DNA of 64,000 nt from Rhodanobacter sp. PCA2 (GCF_013620825.1 NZ_NJIC01000019.1:46296-110295), one strand, 5' to 3'. Positions 8,508-17,259 are shown, counted from the stretch's first letter. Notes: generated from the letters alone by a model not told the origin. Translations and numbers: made by a program.

Positions 8508-9005
8508 ATGGACGGATTGCACGTCGCCGTGGTGGAACGCCGCGTGGCCACGCTGGACGTGGCTGCGGCGCTGGATTTCGTGGGCGATCCGCGCTTCGGC
8601 GGCATCGCCAGCTTCATCGGCCGGGTGCGCGACCACAACGTGGGCCGCGCCGTCACCGGCATCAGCTACGACCTGTTCGAACCGCTGGCGCTGCGCGTGT
8701 TCCGCGCCATCGGCGAGCGTGCGCAGGCCGAGGTGGGCGCGCCGCTGAAGCTGTGGATCGCGCATGCGAAGGGCAGGCTGGCCATCGGCGACCTCGCCGT
8801 GGTGATCGCCGCCGGCACGCCGCATCGCGACGAAGCCTTCCGCGCCTGCCGCCTGGCCATCGAGGCGGTGAAGCACGAGGCGCCGATCTGGAAGCAGGAG
8901 CATTACGTGGACGGCGACAGTGCCTGGAGCGAAGGCTGTTCGCTGTGCGAGGAGCAGCGCGAGGCCGAACGGCACGAGCACGCCGGCCATGCCCACGGCC
9001 ACTGA
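8508..9005 (+). CDS. moaE: Molybdopterin synthase catalytic subunit MoaE
   Basis: The 165-residue large subunit of molybdopterin synthase transfers sulfur from MoaD to cPMP. Recognisable segments are GGIASFIGRVRDHN, the strand ITGISYDLFEPLA, the conserved RLAIGDLAVVIA with HRDEAF, and the active-site region EAPIWKQEHYVDG. The tail carries a His/Glu-rich end (ERHEHAGHAHGH) that may bind metal but is not conserved in the family. The Shine-Dalgarno GGAGG lies in the end of moaD. The last 17 bases overlap mobA. Confidence 0.94.
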   Translation: MDGLHVAVVERRVATLDVAAALDFVGDPRFGGIASFIGRVRDHNVGRAVTGISYDLFEPLALRVFRAIGERAQAEVGAPLKLWIAHAKGRLAIGDLAVVIAAGTPHRDEAFRACRLAIEAVKHEAPIWKQEHYVDGDSAWSEGCSLCEEQREAERHEHAGHAHGH

Positions 9006-9561
9006 GCGCCTGCCGTGCATAGGCCTGGTGCTGGCCGGCGGCCGCTCCACGCGCATGGGGCGCGACAAGGCCATGCTGGACTGGCGCGGCCAACCGCTGA
9101 TCGAGCGCCAGCTCGACGTGTTGCGCGCGTCCGGCGTGGATGGGTTGCGGGTGAGCGGCGATCGTCCCGGTTACCAGTGCGTCGCCGATGCGCAGCCCGG
9201 TCTCGGTCCACTTGGCGGCCTGGCAGGCATCGCGGAAACGCAGGCGGGCGATGCCGATCTGCTGGTGATTCCGGTGGACATGCCGCTGCTGGGCGCCGCG
9301 CTGCTGCGACGGTTGCGCACGGAACAGGCGCAGGCGCGCGGCTTGCGTTGTGCGGATCACGTGTTGCCGATGCGCCTTCGCCTCGATGCGGAAAGCCGTG
9401 CACGGATCGCCGGCTTGCTGCAGGAGCCTGAGCCGCGCCAGCGTTCGTTGCGCGCATTGCAACAGGCGATGGGTTTCGCGGAGATCGCGCTTGCCCCCGA
9501 CGAACACGCGCAACTGGCCGACTGCAATACCGAGGCAAGCTGGAACGAGGTGAACCGATGA
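8989..9561 (+). CDS. mobA: Molybdenum cofactor guanylyltransferase MobA
   Basis: The 190-residue enzyme adds GMP to Moco to form the bis-MGD cofactor that NarG- and NasA-type reductases need, which fits the nitrate reductase genes downstream. The nucleotide-binding signature GLVLAGGRSTRMGRDKAM is at residues 11-28, followed by LGPLGGLAGI and the metal-binding PVDMPLLG. The start at 8989 places this signature near the N-terminus as in other MobA proteins; an upstream in-frame ATG at 8920 would add a low-quality extension inside moaE. The stop overlaps the next gene by four bases. Confidence 0.92.
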   Translation: MPTATERLPCIGLVLAGGRSTRMGRDKAMLDWRGQPLIERQLDVLRASGVDGLRVSGDRPGYQCVADAQPGLGPLGGLAGIAETQAGDADLLVIPVDMPLLGAALLRRLRTEQAQARGLRCADHVLPMRLRLDAESRARIAGLLQEPEPRQRSLRALQQAMGFAEIALAPDEHAQLADCNTEASWNEVNR

Positions 9562-9908
9562 GAGTGCAACTGCAGGAACAGTCGTTGCGCCTGCGCATCG
9601 ACGAAGCGGAGCTGGCGGCCTTGCTGGCCGGCGGCACGGTGGAAAACACCACCCGCTGGCCCGATGGCCGCGACGAGCGCCAGCAACTGGCGCTGGCCGC
9701 GCAGCATGGCTGGGAGCGCAGCGGCGATGGCTGGCGCATCAACTTGGCGGATGCGGCGGTGCGCGAACTCGCCGCGCGCCTGCCCAGCCGCGACGGCCTG
9801 TCGTTCGAGCTGGCGGCGCCGGGTGGCGGCGCGCTGCAGATACTTTTCGACGTGGACGTGCGCGACAGCGTGCGCCAGCGCCACATGGACAAGGAGCACA
9901 GGGCATGA
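9558..9908 (+). CDS. Small unknown protein of the molybdenum operon (possible DUF7009-like)
   Basis: A 116-residue soluble protein without signal peptide or membrane segment. It starts RVQLQEQSLRLRIDEAELAALL and ends in a strand-like GGALQILFDVDVRDS, a pattern like the small DUF7009 proteins (recalled, not searched). Its ATG overlaps the mobA stop and its stop overlaps the transporter binding-protein gene, so it is translated with the molybdenum genes. A role in molybdate handling or Moco transfer is suggested only by position. No catalytic motif is seen. Confidence 0.7.
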   Translation: MRVQLQEQSLRLRIDEAELAALLAGGTVENTTRWPDGRDERQQLALAAQHGWERSGDGWRINLADAAVRELAARLPSRDGLSFELAAPGGGALQILFDVDVRDSVRQRHMDKEHRA

Positions 9909-10816
9909 AACGTTCCGCACGCTTCGCACGCTGGTTGGCGCCGCTGCTCATGGCGTTCGGCCTGGCCGCGCTGGCCGCCGACACGCCGGTGCTGCGCGTC
10001 GCCTATGCCGGCTCGATGGGCGTGGTGATGGACCACGACCTCGGTCCCGCGGTGGCGTCCGCGCAGCACGCCAGCTACCAGGGCATCGGCCAGGGCTCGT
10101 ACGCGCTGGCACGGCTGCTGGTCGGCAAGCAACTGCAGGCCGACGTGTTCGTGGCGATCACGCCCGGCCCGATCGAGGTGGTGCAGCAGGCCGGCCTGGT
10201 GGAGCACGCGGAGCCGGTGGCCAGCACGCGCATGGTGGTGGTCTACAGCCCGCGCAGCCGCTACGCCGCCGATTTCGCCGCTGCCGCGAAGGGCAGGAAA
10301 TCCTGGTACGAGGTATTGCGCGAACCCGGCCTGCGCTTCGGCCGCACCGATCCCGCGGTGGACCCGCAGGGCGCCAACGCGCTGCTCACGCTGCAGCTGG
10401 CGTCGCGCTACTACCACCAGCCCGACCTGCTGCAGCAGGTCGCCGGCGACTCCCAGAACCCGCAGCAGATCTTCGCCGAGACCTCGCTGATGTCGCGGCT
10501 GGAGGCGGGCCAGATCGACGCCACCATCGGCTACGCCAGCGCGGCGTTCTCGCACCATCTTCCCGTGGTCGACCTGCCTGCCGAGATCGACCTCGCGCAG
10601 CCGGCGATGCAGTCGTCGTGGTATGCGCAGGCCGGCTTCACCCTGGCGAACGGCAAGAAGATCGATGCGCAACCGCTGGTGTTCTACGCCGCGGTGCCGA
10701 ACGATGCGAAGCAGCCCGCGCTGGGCCGCGCGTTCGTGGAGTTCATGCGCGGCGCGCAGGGCCAGGCGATGCTGCGCGAGCGCGGCTACGACCCGCCGCA
10801 CGGGGACGCGCTGTGA
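9905..10816 (+). CDS. WtpA/ModA-type molybdate/tungstate-binding periplasmic protein
   Basis: The 303-residue solute-binding protein has a signal peptide (residues 1-24, ending ALAA). The mature part begins VLRVAYAGSMG, and the central motif FGRTDPAVDPQG closely resembles the FGRSDPnxDPxG signature of WtpA-type tungstate/molybdate receptors rather than classical ModA. Together with the following permease and ATPase it forms an oxyanion ABC importer that supplies molybdenum (or tungsten) to the cofactor genes upstream. It overlaps both neighbours by four bases. Sulfate or thiosulfate as ligand is unlikely given the context but cannot be excluded. Confidence 0.87.
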   Translation: MKRSARFARWLAPLLMAFGLAALAADTPVLRVAYAGSMGVVMDHDLGPAVASAQHASYQGIGQGSYALARLLVGKQLQADVFVAITPGPIEVVQQAGLVEHAEPVASTRMVVVYSPRSRYAADFAAAAKGRKSWYEVLREPGLRFGRTDPAVDPQGANALLTLQLASRYYHQPDLLQQVAGDSQNPQQIFAETSLMSRLEAGQIDATIGYASAAFSHHLPVVDLPAEIDLAQPAMQSSWYAQAGFTLANGKKIDAQPLVFYAAVPNDAKQPALGRAFVEFMRGAQGQAMLRERGYDPPHGDAL

Positions 10817-11580
10817 TCGATGCGCTGCGGCCGCGGCTGACCACGTTCGCCGCGGTGCTGGCCTTGCTGTTGCTGGCCGCGCCGTTCGCCGGCCTGGTGG
10901 TCGCCACCGACTGGCGCCACCTCGGCTTCGCCCACGGCGACGCCGGCGCGGTGGCGGTGTCGCTGGGCCTCAGCCTGGTCGCCCTGCTGCTGATCGCGTT
11001 GCTGGGCACGCCGCTGGCGTGGTGGCTGGCGCGCCATCGCGTGCGCGGGCAGTGGCTGATCGACGCGCTGCTGCTGCTGGCCCTGCTCACGCCGCCGCTG
11101 GCGATGGGCCTGCTGCTGGCCACGATGTACGGCCCCTACGGGCCGGCCGGGCAGGTGCTGGAACGGGCAGGGTTGCTGCTCACCAACTCGGCGCCGGCCT
11201 TCGTGATGGCGCAGTTCTACGCCGCCTTGCCGTACTACGTGCTCGCCGCCCGCGCCGCCTTCGAGGGCGTGCCGCGCGAGCTGGAGCAGATCGCGCTCAC
11301 GCTCGGTCATTCGCCCGCGCGCAGTTTCTTCCATGTCAGCCTGCCACTGGCGCGGCTGGGACTGGCCGCGGCGGTGGCGCTGGCCTGGGTGCGCGCGCTC
11401 GGCGAGTTCGGCGTGGTGCTGATCGTGGCGTATTACCCGCAAGGCATCCCGGTGAAACTGTGGGTGAACCTGCAGGATGTCGGATTGCAGGCGGTGTATC
11501 CGCTGCTGTGGGTGTTCTTCCTCGTCGCCTTGCCCCTGCCGCTGGCGCTGGGCCTGGCCGTGCGCAGGCGGCTGGCCTGA
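10813..11580 (+). CDS. modB: Molybdate/tungstate ABC transporter permease (ModB/WtpB-like)
   Basis: A 255-residue inner-membrane protein with about five or six hydrophobic segments. It carries the EAA-type coupling loop LEQIALTLGHSPARSFFHVSLP that contacts the ATPase. Translation begins at a GTG (10813) overlapping the TGA of the binding protein, a choice set by the operon layout and the hydrophobic N-terminus that follows. The last base of the stop is the first base of the ATPase start. It forms the channel of the molybdate/tungstate importer. Confidence 0.88.
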   Translation: MIDALRPRLTTFAAVLALLLLAAPFAGLVVATDWRHLGFAHGDAGAVAVSLGLSLVALLLIALLGTPLAWWLARHRVRGQWLIDALLLLALLTPPLAMGLLLATMYGPYGPAGQVLERAGLLLTNSAPAFVMAQFYAALPYYVLAARAAFEGVPRELEQIALTLGHSPARSFFHVSLPLARLGLAAAVALAWVRALGEFGVVLIVAYYPQGIPVKLWVNLQDVGLQAVYPLLWVFFLVALPLPLALGLAVRRRLA

Positions 11581-12560
11581 TGCGGATCGACTACCGCATC
11601 GAACATCCGGTGGCGCTTTCGGCCTCGTTCGAGGTGGAAGGCTTCACCGTGCTGCTGGGCGCGAGCGGCGAAGGCAAGACGCTGCTGCTGCGCGCCATCG
11701 CGGGCCTGCTGCCGGCGCACGGCGAACCCTTCGACGGCATGCCGCCGCAACAGCGAGCGGTGGGTTACCTGCCGCAGGGGCATGCGCTGTTTCCGCACTT
11801 GAACGCGTGGCAGAACGTGGCGTTCGCGCTGCGCGGCGCGCGCCGCCGCGACGAGGCGATTGAATGGCTGGAGCGGGTGGGGCTGGCAGAACTGGCGGAG
11901 CGGCGTCCCGCACAACTCTCGGGCGGCCAGCAGCAACGCGTGGCGCTGGCGCGCGCGCTGGCACGGCGCCCGCAACTGCTGCTGCTGGACGAACCCACCT
12001 CGGCGCTCGACCCCGCCACCCGCGACGACGTGCTCGCCGAACTGATCGCCGAAGTGCATGCGGCAGGCATCCCCGCGCTCGCGGTCAGCCACGATCCCGC
12101 GCTGGCCGCCGTGGCCGACCGGCTGGTGCTGATGCACGACCGGCGCATCGTGCAGACCGGCACACCCGCGCAAGTGCATGCGCAACCGGCGAGTGGTGCC
12201 GTGGCACGACTGCTGGGTTTGCGCAACGTGTTCCGTGGACGGATCGCGGGCGCCGAGGGTGCGCAACACCTGCTGTGGCCGGAGGCGGGCGTATCGCTGC
12301 CGGTGCACACGACGCTTGCCGATGGGTCGAACGTGGATTGGCACATCGCACCGGAAGCCGTCGTGCTGCACGGCGCAGGCACCACGCTTGCCGATGCCAT
12401 CGCGGTGAGCGTGGAGCTGCGGCAGACGGGCGCGCAAGGCCGGCAACTCGGTTTGCGCTGCGGACAGGCGCGGCTGTGGGCCGCGTTGCCGTCCGATGAT
12501 GCGGCTGCAGCACTCCGGGTGAGCCTGCCGCCCGCGGCGATCCGCTGCTGGGCCGCCTGA
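11580..12560 (+). CDS. modC: Molybdate/tungstate ABC transporter ATP-binding protein (ModC-like)
   Basis: A 326-residue ATPase with Walker A GASGEGKT, Q-loop GYLPQGHALFPHLN, signature LSGGQQQRVALARAL, Walker B LLLLDEPTSALD and switch His in AVSHDPA. The C-terminal third (from about residue 225) resembles a TOBE/Mop oxyanion-sensing domain as in ModC. It powers import with the two preceding genes and is the last gene of the molybdenum operon, followed by 422 bp of regulatory DNA. Confidence 0.9.
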   Translation: MRIDYRIEHPVALSASFEVEGFTVLLGASGEGKTLLLRAIAGLLPAHGEPFDGMPPQQRAVGYLPQGHALFPHLNAWQNVAFALRGARRRDEAIEWLERVGLAELAERRPAQLSGGQQQRVALARALARRPQLLLLDEPTSALDPATRDDVLAELIAEVHAAGIPALAVSHDPALAAVADRLVLMHDRRIVQTGTPAQVHAQPASGAVARLLGLRNVFRGRIAGAEGAQHLLWPEAGVSLPVHTTLADGSNVDWHIAPEAVVLHGAGTTLADAIAVSVELRQTGAQGRQLGLRCGQARLWAALPSDDAAAALRVSLPPAAIRCWAA

Positions 12561-12769
12561 AACCCTGATCGCGTCGGCCGGAAACGGTCGGCCTCCGCGG
12601 AGCACGAGGGATATCCATTCACATCGGTAGAGGCGACCGGATCGCAGGCGGCGATCCGCCGTTGCCGGGCGGCGTATTGCCTCGCACGAATGGTTTTCAC
12701 GGCATCCATGCTGCGCTGGCGTTGATGACGTTCTGCATCGAGCACGAGCTGGCGTGCGTCCGGCATTGC

Positions 12770-12786
12770 CGCACCGCAATAGTGCA
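12770..12786. promoter_or_regulatory. Candidate NtrC-binding site
   Basis: CGCACC-GCAAT-AGTGCA matches the NtrC dyad TGCACC-N5-GGTGCA at ten of twelve positions. It lies about 120 bp upstream of the predicted sigma54 start, the usual enhancer distance. A second, weaker dyad with GGTGCA lies at 12802-12817. Confidence 0.45.
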
Positions 12787-12879
12787 AGCGGGATGACATC
12801 GCGCATCCATTGGTGCATTCACCAGTCCTTTTTTCCAGCGATTTCACGTCGCGCCGCACTTCTTCGCGGCGCGGCATCG

Positions 12880-12895
12880 TGGCACGCATGATGCA
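12880..12895 (+). promoter_or_regulatory. Candidate sigma54 (RpoN) promoter of the nas operon
   Basis: TGGCACG-CATG-ATGCA matches the sigma54 consensus TGGCACG-N4-TTGCW except for one base. The invariant GG and GC dinucleotides are exactly 12 bp apart. Transcription would start near 12906, 77 bp before narK. Together with the upstream NtrC-like dyad this indicates nitrogen-limitation control of nitrate assimilation. Confidence 0.68.
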
Positions 12896-12982
12896 AGGCA
12901 ACACGAAAAGGCCATCTGAATGGTCGGGGCCGTCCAGCGGCCGGCAGGGAGCGATTCGTCATCTTCGCGTGGGAGGTGGTGC

Positions 12983-14320
12983 ATGTCGGACAAGGCGACG
13001 CGGATCGATTTGTTCCAGTGGCACACGCCGCAGATGCGCGCGTTCCACCTGGGCTGGATGGCGTTCTTCGTGTGCTTCTTCGCGTGGTTCGCGGTGGCGC
13101 CGCTGATGCCGCTGGTCAGCGCCGAGTTCGGCCTGCGGCAGGACCAGCTCGCCAACATCTCGATCGCCGCCGTCGCCGTTACCGTGTTCGGCCGCTTGCT
13201 GGTCGGCCCGTTGTGCGACCGGTTCGGTCCGCGGCGGACGTATACCGGCCTGCTGGTGCTGGGCGCGATCCCGGTGTTCGGCCTCGCGCTGGCCCAGGGC
13301 TATGCCTCGTTCCTGCTCGCGCGCTTCGCCATGGGCATGGTCGGTGCGGGCTTCGTGATCACGCAATACCACACCTCGGTGATGTTCGCGCCGAACGTGG
13401 TGGGCACCGCCAACGCCACCGCGGCGGGTTGGGGCAATGCCGGCGGCGGCGCCGCGCAGGCCGCGATGCCGCTGCTGCTGGCGGGCCTGCTGGCGCTGGG
13501 CGTGGCGCAGGGGCTGGGCTGGCGCATCGCGATGCTGCTGCCCGGCGTGCTGATGCTTGTGGTCGGCGCGCTGTACTGGAAGTACACGCAGGACTGCCCC
13601 GAGGGCGACTATCGCCGCTTGCGCGCGCAAGGCCGCGCCGTGGGCAGCGGCAAGCGCGGAGGCTGGTCGGCGTTCGCCCGGGCGGCCGGCAACTACCGCG
13701 TGTGGGTGCTGGCCGCGGCCTATGCCGGCTGCTTCGGCATCGAGCTGTTCGTGCACGGCGTCGCGGCGGCGTACTACATGGACCGCTTCGGCCTCAGCCT
13801 GGGCCGCGCAGGCCTGGCCGTGGGTTGCTTCGGCCTGCTGGCGCTGTTTGCCCGTGCCTTCGGCGGCATCGCCTCCGACCGGCTGGCGCGGCGGCGCGGC
13901 TTGCCCGCACGTGCGTACCTGCTGTGCGCGGCGATGCTCTGCGAAGGCGCCGGCCTGCTGTGGTTCTCCGGCGCGCGCAGTGCGGGCGTGGCCATCGCCG
14001 CCATGCTCGTCTTCGGCCTGTTCACGCACATGGCCTGCGGCGCGACCTACGCGCTGATGCCGTTCATCGACCGGGAGGCGCTGGGCGGCGTGGCCGGGAT
14101 CGTGGGCGCCGGCGGCAACGTGGGCGCGGTGGCCGCGGGGTTCCTGCAGAAGTACACCGGCTCCGTGCAGCAGACCTTTCTGGTGCTGGGCTGTTTCGCG
14201 ATCGCAGGCGCCGCATGCGTGCTGGCCGTGCGCTTCAGCCGCGAACAGGTGGCGGACGAGGACCGGCTCCACCGCGAAGCGCTTCGGCGCGATAGCGGGC
14301 CGGTGCTGGCGGTCGATTGA
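12983..14320 (+). CDS. narK: Nitrate/nitrite transporter of the NNP family (NarK/NasA-type)
   Basis: A 445-residue major-facilitator protein with about twelve membrane segments. It has the MFS loop motif GPLCDRFGPRRTY after segment 2 and the nitrate/nitrite-porter signature region AGWGNAGGGAAQ in segment 5. As the first gene of the assimilatory operon it probably imports nitrate for NasA. The start at 12983 has the ribosome site GGGAGGTGG 3-11 nt upstream; a longer frame from 12920 lacks one and adds a hydrophilic tail. A sigma54-type promoter lies 90 bp upstream. Confidence 0.92.
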   Translation: MSDKATRIDLFQWHTPQMRAFHLGWMAFFVCFFAWFAVAPLMPLVSAEFGLRQDQLANISIAAVAVTVFGRLLVGPLCDRFGPRRTYTGLLVLGAIPVFGLALAQGYASFLLARFAMGMVGAGFVITQYHTSVMFAPNVVGTANATAAGWGNAGGGAAQAAMPLLLAGLLALGVAQGLGWRIAMLLPGVLMLVVGALYWKYTQDCPEGDYRRLRAQGRAVGSGKRGGWSAFARAAGNYRVWVLAAAYAGCFGIELFVHGVAAAYYMDRFGLSLGRAGLAVGCFGLLALFARAFGGIASDRLARRRGLPARAYLLCAAMLCEGAGLLWFSGARSAGVAIAAMLVFGLFTHMACGATYALMPFIDREALGGVAGIVGAGGNVGAVAAGFLQKYTGSVQQTFLVLGCFAIAGAACVLAVRFSREQVADEDRLHREALRRDSGPVLAVD

Positions 14321-14340
14321 GTGGGCGGGAGGTCATCGCG

Positions 14341-16908
14341 ATGGGGATGAAACTTGTCGTCGTGGGCAACGGCATGGTCGGCCACAGGTTGCTGGAGGAA
14401 CTGGTGGCATTGCGTCCGCCGGGGCTGGAGATCACGGTGCTGTGCGAGGAAAGCCGCCCGGCCTACGACCGCGTGCACCTGTCCGAGTTCTTCGCCGGCA
14501 AGAGCGCGGACGAGCTGTCGCTGGTGGCGCCGGGCTTCTTCGAACAGGCCGGCATAACCGTGCGGCTGGCGACGCGCGCGGTGGGCATCGATCGCGCCAT
14601 CAAGCGCGTGACGACCAGCGACGGCGGCGTCATCGCATACGACAAGCTGGTGATCGCGACCGGCTCGGTGCCCTTCGTGCCGTCGATACCCGGCAACGAT
14701 CGCGACGGTTGCCTGGTGTACCGCACCCTGGACGACCTGGATGCGTTGTCCGATTGGGGCAGGCGTTCCAGCCATGGCGTGGTCGTGGGTGGCGGCCTGC
14801 TCGGCCTCGAATGCGCCAAGGCGCTGCGCGACATGGGGCTGGAGACGCACGTGGTCGAATTCGCCTCGCGCCTCATGGCGGTGCAGGTGGACGATGCCGG
14901 CGGCCAGTTGCTGCGCAAGTCCATCGAGGACCTTGGCCTCGTCGTGCACACCGGCAAGAACACGCTGGATATCGGCGACGGGGAGACGAAACGCCATCGC
15001 ATGACGTTCGCGGACGGCAGCCATCTGGAGACCGACCTCATCGTGTTCTCCGCGGGCATCCGTCCCCGCGACGAGCTGGCCGGCGCCTGCGAGCTTGGCG
15101 TGGGACAACGCGGCGGCATCATGGTGGACAACTTCTGCCGCACGCGCGACCGCGACGTGTACGCCATCGGCGAATGCGCGCAATGGGGCGGCAAGGTCTT
15201 CGGGCTGGTGGCGCCGGGCTACGAGATGGCGCGGGTGGTCGCGAACCACCTCAACGCGCTGCTGGTGCGCAGCCAGGCTCCGGTCCTGCCCGAGTTCGTG
15301 GGGGCGGACATGTCCACCAAGCTCAAGCTGATGGGCGTGGACGTCGCCAGCATCGGCGATGCCCACGGCGCGACGCCGGGCAGCCGGACCTACCAGTTCA
15401 GCGACGGGCACAGGCAGGTCTACAAGAAGCTGGTGGTTTCGCAGGACGGCAAGCGCCTGCTCGGCGGCGTGCTGGTGGGCGATGCGGCCGACTACGGCAC
15501 GTGGCTGCAGATGATGCTCAACGGGCTCGAACTGCCCGAGTCGCCGGAGTCGCTGATCCTGCCGGCGATCGAGGGCGCGAAACCCGGGCTGGCCGTGGAT
15601 GCGCTGCCCGCGACGGCGCAGATCTGCTCCTGCAACAACGTGAGCAAGGCGCAGCTGTGCGAGGCGGTGGCGGCCGGCGCCACCTCCATCGGCGCGCTGA
15701 AGCAGGCGACGCGCGCCGGCACCACCTGCGGCGGCTGCGTTCCGCTGGTCACGCAGATCATGAAGGCGGAGATGAAGCGCCAGGGGCTCGCGGTGAACAA
15801 CCACCTGTGCGAGCACTTCCCGTATTCGCGGCAGGAGCTGTACCACCTGGTGCGCGTGGAACGGATCCGCCGTTTCGACGAGTTGCTGGCACGACACGGC
15901 CACGGGCTGGGCTGCGACATCTGCAAGCCCGTGGCGGCGAGCATCCTCGCATCGTGCTGGAACGAATTCGTGCTGCAGAAGGAGCATGCCTCGCTGCAGG
16001 ATTCCAACGACTACTTCCTCGCCAACATCCAGAAGGACGGCACGTACTCCGTCGTGCCGCGCATGCCGGGCGGCGAAGTGACGCCGGACAGCCTGATCCG
16101 CATCGGCGAGATCGCGCGCAAGTACGGCCTCTACACCAAGCTCACCGGCGGCCAGCGCGTGGACATGTTCGGCGCGCGGGTGGAGCAGTTGCCGTCGATC
16201 TGGGAAGAGCTGATCGAGGCAGGCTTCGAATCCGGCCATGCCTACGGCAAGTCGCTGCGCACGGTGAAATCCTGCGTGGGTTCCACCTGGTGCCGCTACG
16301 GCGTGCAGGATTCGGTGGGCAAGGCGATCGACCTGGAGAACCGCTACAAGGGCCTGCGTTCGCCGCACAAGCTGAAGTTCGCGGTATCCGGCTGCACGCG
16401 CGAGTGCGCGGAGGCGCAAAGCAAGGACGTGGGGATCATCGCCACCGAAAAGGGCTGGAACCTCTACGTCTGCGGCAACGGCGGCATGAAACCGCGGCAT
16501 GCCGAACTGCTGGCCGGGGACCTCGACGGCGACACGCTGGTCCGCTGCATCGACCGCTTCCTGATGTTCTACATCCGCACCGCCGACCGCCTGCAGCGCA
16601 CCAGCGTGTGGCGCGACAACCTGGAGGGCGGCATGGACTACCTGCGCGACGTCGTCGTCAACGACAGCCTCGGCATCGCGGAAGAGCTCGAAGCCGAGAT
16701 GAAGCACGTCGTGGATACCTACGAGTGCGAATGGAAGCGCGCCGTGAACGATCCCCAGGTGCGCCGCCGTTTCCGCCACTTCGTCAACAGCGACGCCGGC
16801 GACGATCGCGTGGCGTTCGCGCCGGTGCGCGGGCAGCTGCGGCCGGCGACCGCGCGGGAAAAAGAGACGCGGTTCGGCCGGCTGCCGACCCCGGTGACGA
16901 CGGAGTGA
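14341..16908 (+). CDS. nirB: Assimilatory nitrite reductase [NAD(P)H] large subunit
   Basis: An 855-residue cytoplasmic flavo-siroheme enzyme reducing nitrite to ammonium. The N-terminal FAD domain starts KLVVVGNGMVGHRLLEEL, with a second dinucleotide fold at VVVGGGLLGLECAKAL. A BFD-type [2Fe-2S] segment contains CSCNNVSKAQLC and TTCGGCVP. The nitrite/sulfite reductase core has CVGSTWCRYGVQDSVG and the siroheme/[4Fe-4S] ligands in SGCTRECAEA. The ATG at 14341 has GGAGG at 14328-14332. A TTG further upstream at 14317 is less likely. It works with NirD and gets siroheme from cysG in this operon. Confidence 0.94.
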   Translation: MGMKLVVVGNGMVGHRLLEELVALRPPGLEITVLCEESRPAYDRVHLSEFFAGKSADELSLVAPGFFEQAGITVRLATRAVGIDRAIKRVTTSDGGVIAYDKLVIATGSVPFVPSIPGNDRDGCLVYRTLDDLDALSDWGRRSSHGVVVGGGLLGLECAKALRDMGLETHVVEFASRLMAVQVDDAGGQLLRKSIEDLGLVVHTGKNTLDIGDGETKRHRMTFADGSHLETDLIVFSAGIRPRDELAGACELGVGQRGGIMVDNFCRTRDRDVYAIGECAQWGGKVFGLVAPGYEMARVVANHLNALLVRSQAPVLPEFVGADMSTKLKLMGVDVASIGDAHGATPGSRTYQFSDGHRQVYKKLVVSQDGKRLLGGVLVGDAADYGTWLQMMLNGLELPESPESLILPAIEGAKPGLAVDALPATAQICSCNNVSKAQLCEAVAAGATSIGALKQATRAGTTCGGCVPLVTQIMKAEMKRQGLAVNNHLCEHFPYSRQELYHLVRVERIRRFDELLARHGHGLGCDICKPVAASILASCWNEFVLQKEHASLQDSNDYFLANIQKDGTYSVVPRMPGGEVTPDSLIRIGEIARKYGLYTKLTGGQRVDMFGARVEQLPSIWEELIEAGFESGHAYGKSLRTVKSCVGSTWCRYGVQDSVGKAIDLENRYKGLRSPHKLKFAVSGCTRECAEAQSKDVGIIATEKGWNLYVCGNGGMKPRHAELLAGDLDGDTLVRCIDRFLMFYIRTADRLQRTSVWRDNLEGGMDYLRDVVVNDSLGIAEELEAEMKHVVDTYECEWKRAVNDPQVRRRFRHFVNSDAGDDRVAFAPVRGQLRPATAREKETRFGRLPTPVTTE

Positions 16909-16911
16909 GCG

Positions 16912-17259
16912 ATGAGGCGCGCAAAGAAGGCGAACTGGATATCGGTGTGCGAGCTGGACGACATCGTGCCGGATACCGGCGTGTGCGTGCTGGTGTGCGG
17001 CGAACAGGTGGCCGTGTTCCGGCTGTCCGGCGGCGGCCTGCATGCGATCGGCAACGTGGACCCGGTTTCCGGCGCCTCGGTGCTTGCGCGCGGCATCGTG
17101 GGCAACCTGGGCGGCCAGGTCGTGGTGGCGTCGCCCATCCACAAGCAGCATTTCGACCTGCGCACGGGCGCCTGCCTGGAGTCGCCCGGCGTGGGCGTGC
17201 GCGCGTGGCCGGTGCGCTGCGAGGGCTGCACGGTGCAGGTCAGGTACGACACCGCATGA
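16912..17259 (+). CDS. nirD: Nitrite reductase small subunit NirD
   Basis: The 115-residue partner of NirB has a Rieske-like fold. The usual Rieske Cys-His ligand pairs are absent, as is normal for NirD; instead it has VASPIHKQHFDLRTGACLES, the region aligned with the second ligand loop. It starts 3 bp after the nirB stop, and its own stop overlaps the next start by four bases. It is needed for assembly or activity of the NADH nitrite reductase. Confidence 0.9.
   Translation: MRRAKKANWISVCELDDIVPDTGVCVLVCGEQVAVFRLSGGGLHAIGNVDPVSGASVLARGIVGNLGGQVVVASPIHKQHFDLRTGACLESPGVGVRAWPVRCEGCTVQVRYDTA

Larger units (their letters stand above)
12561..12982. other. Intergenic regulatory region upstream of the assimilatory nitrate operon
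   Basis: No gene is supported in these 422 bp. They hold an NtrC-like site (12770-12786), a further inverted repeat TGGTG-CATT-CACCA (12811-12824), a GCACG/CGTGC inverted repeat (12742-12757) and a sigma54-type promoter (12880-12895). A GGGAGGTGG ribosome site lies just before the narK start. No clear terminator for modC is seen. Confidence 0.75.

Noticed and set aside
8920..8988. Longer MobA from 8920
   Set aside because: It would lie inside moaE and put 23 extra residues before the nucleotide-binding signature, unlike known MobA.
14317..14340. TTG start for nirB at 14317, overlapping the narK stop
   Set aside because: The ATG at 14341 has a good GGAGG eight bases upstream and begins the conserved KLVVVGNG; the TTG has no ribosome site of its own.
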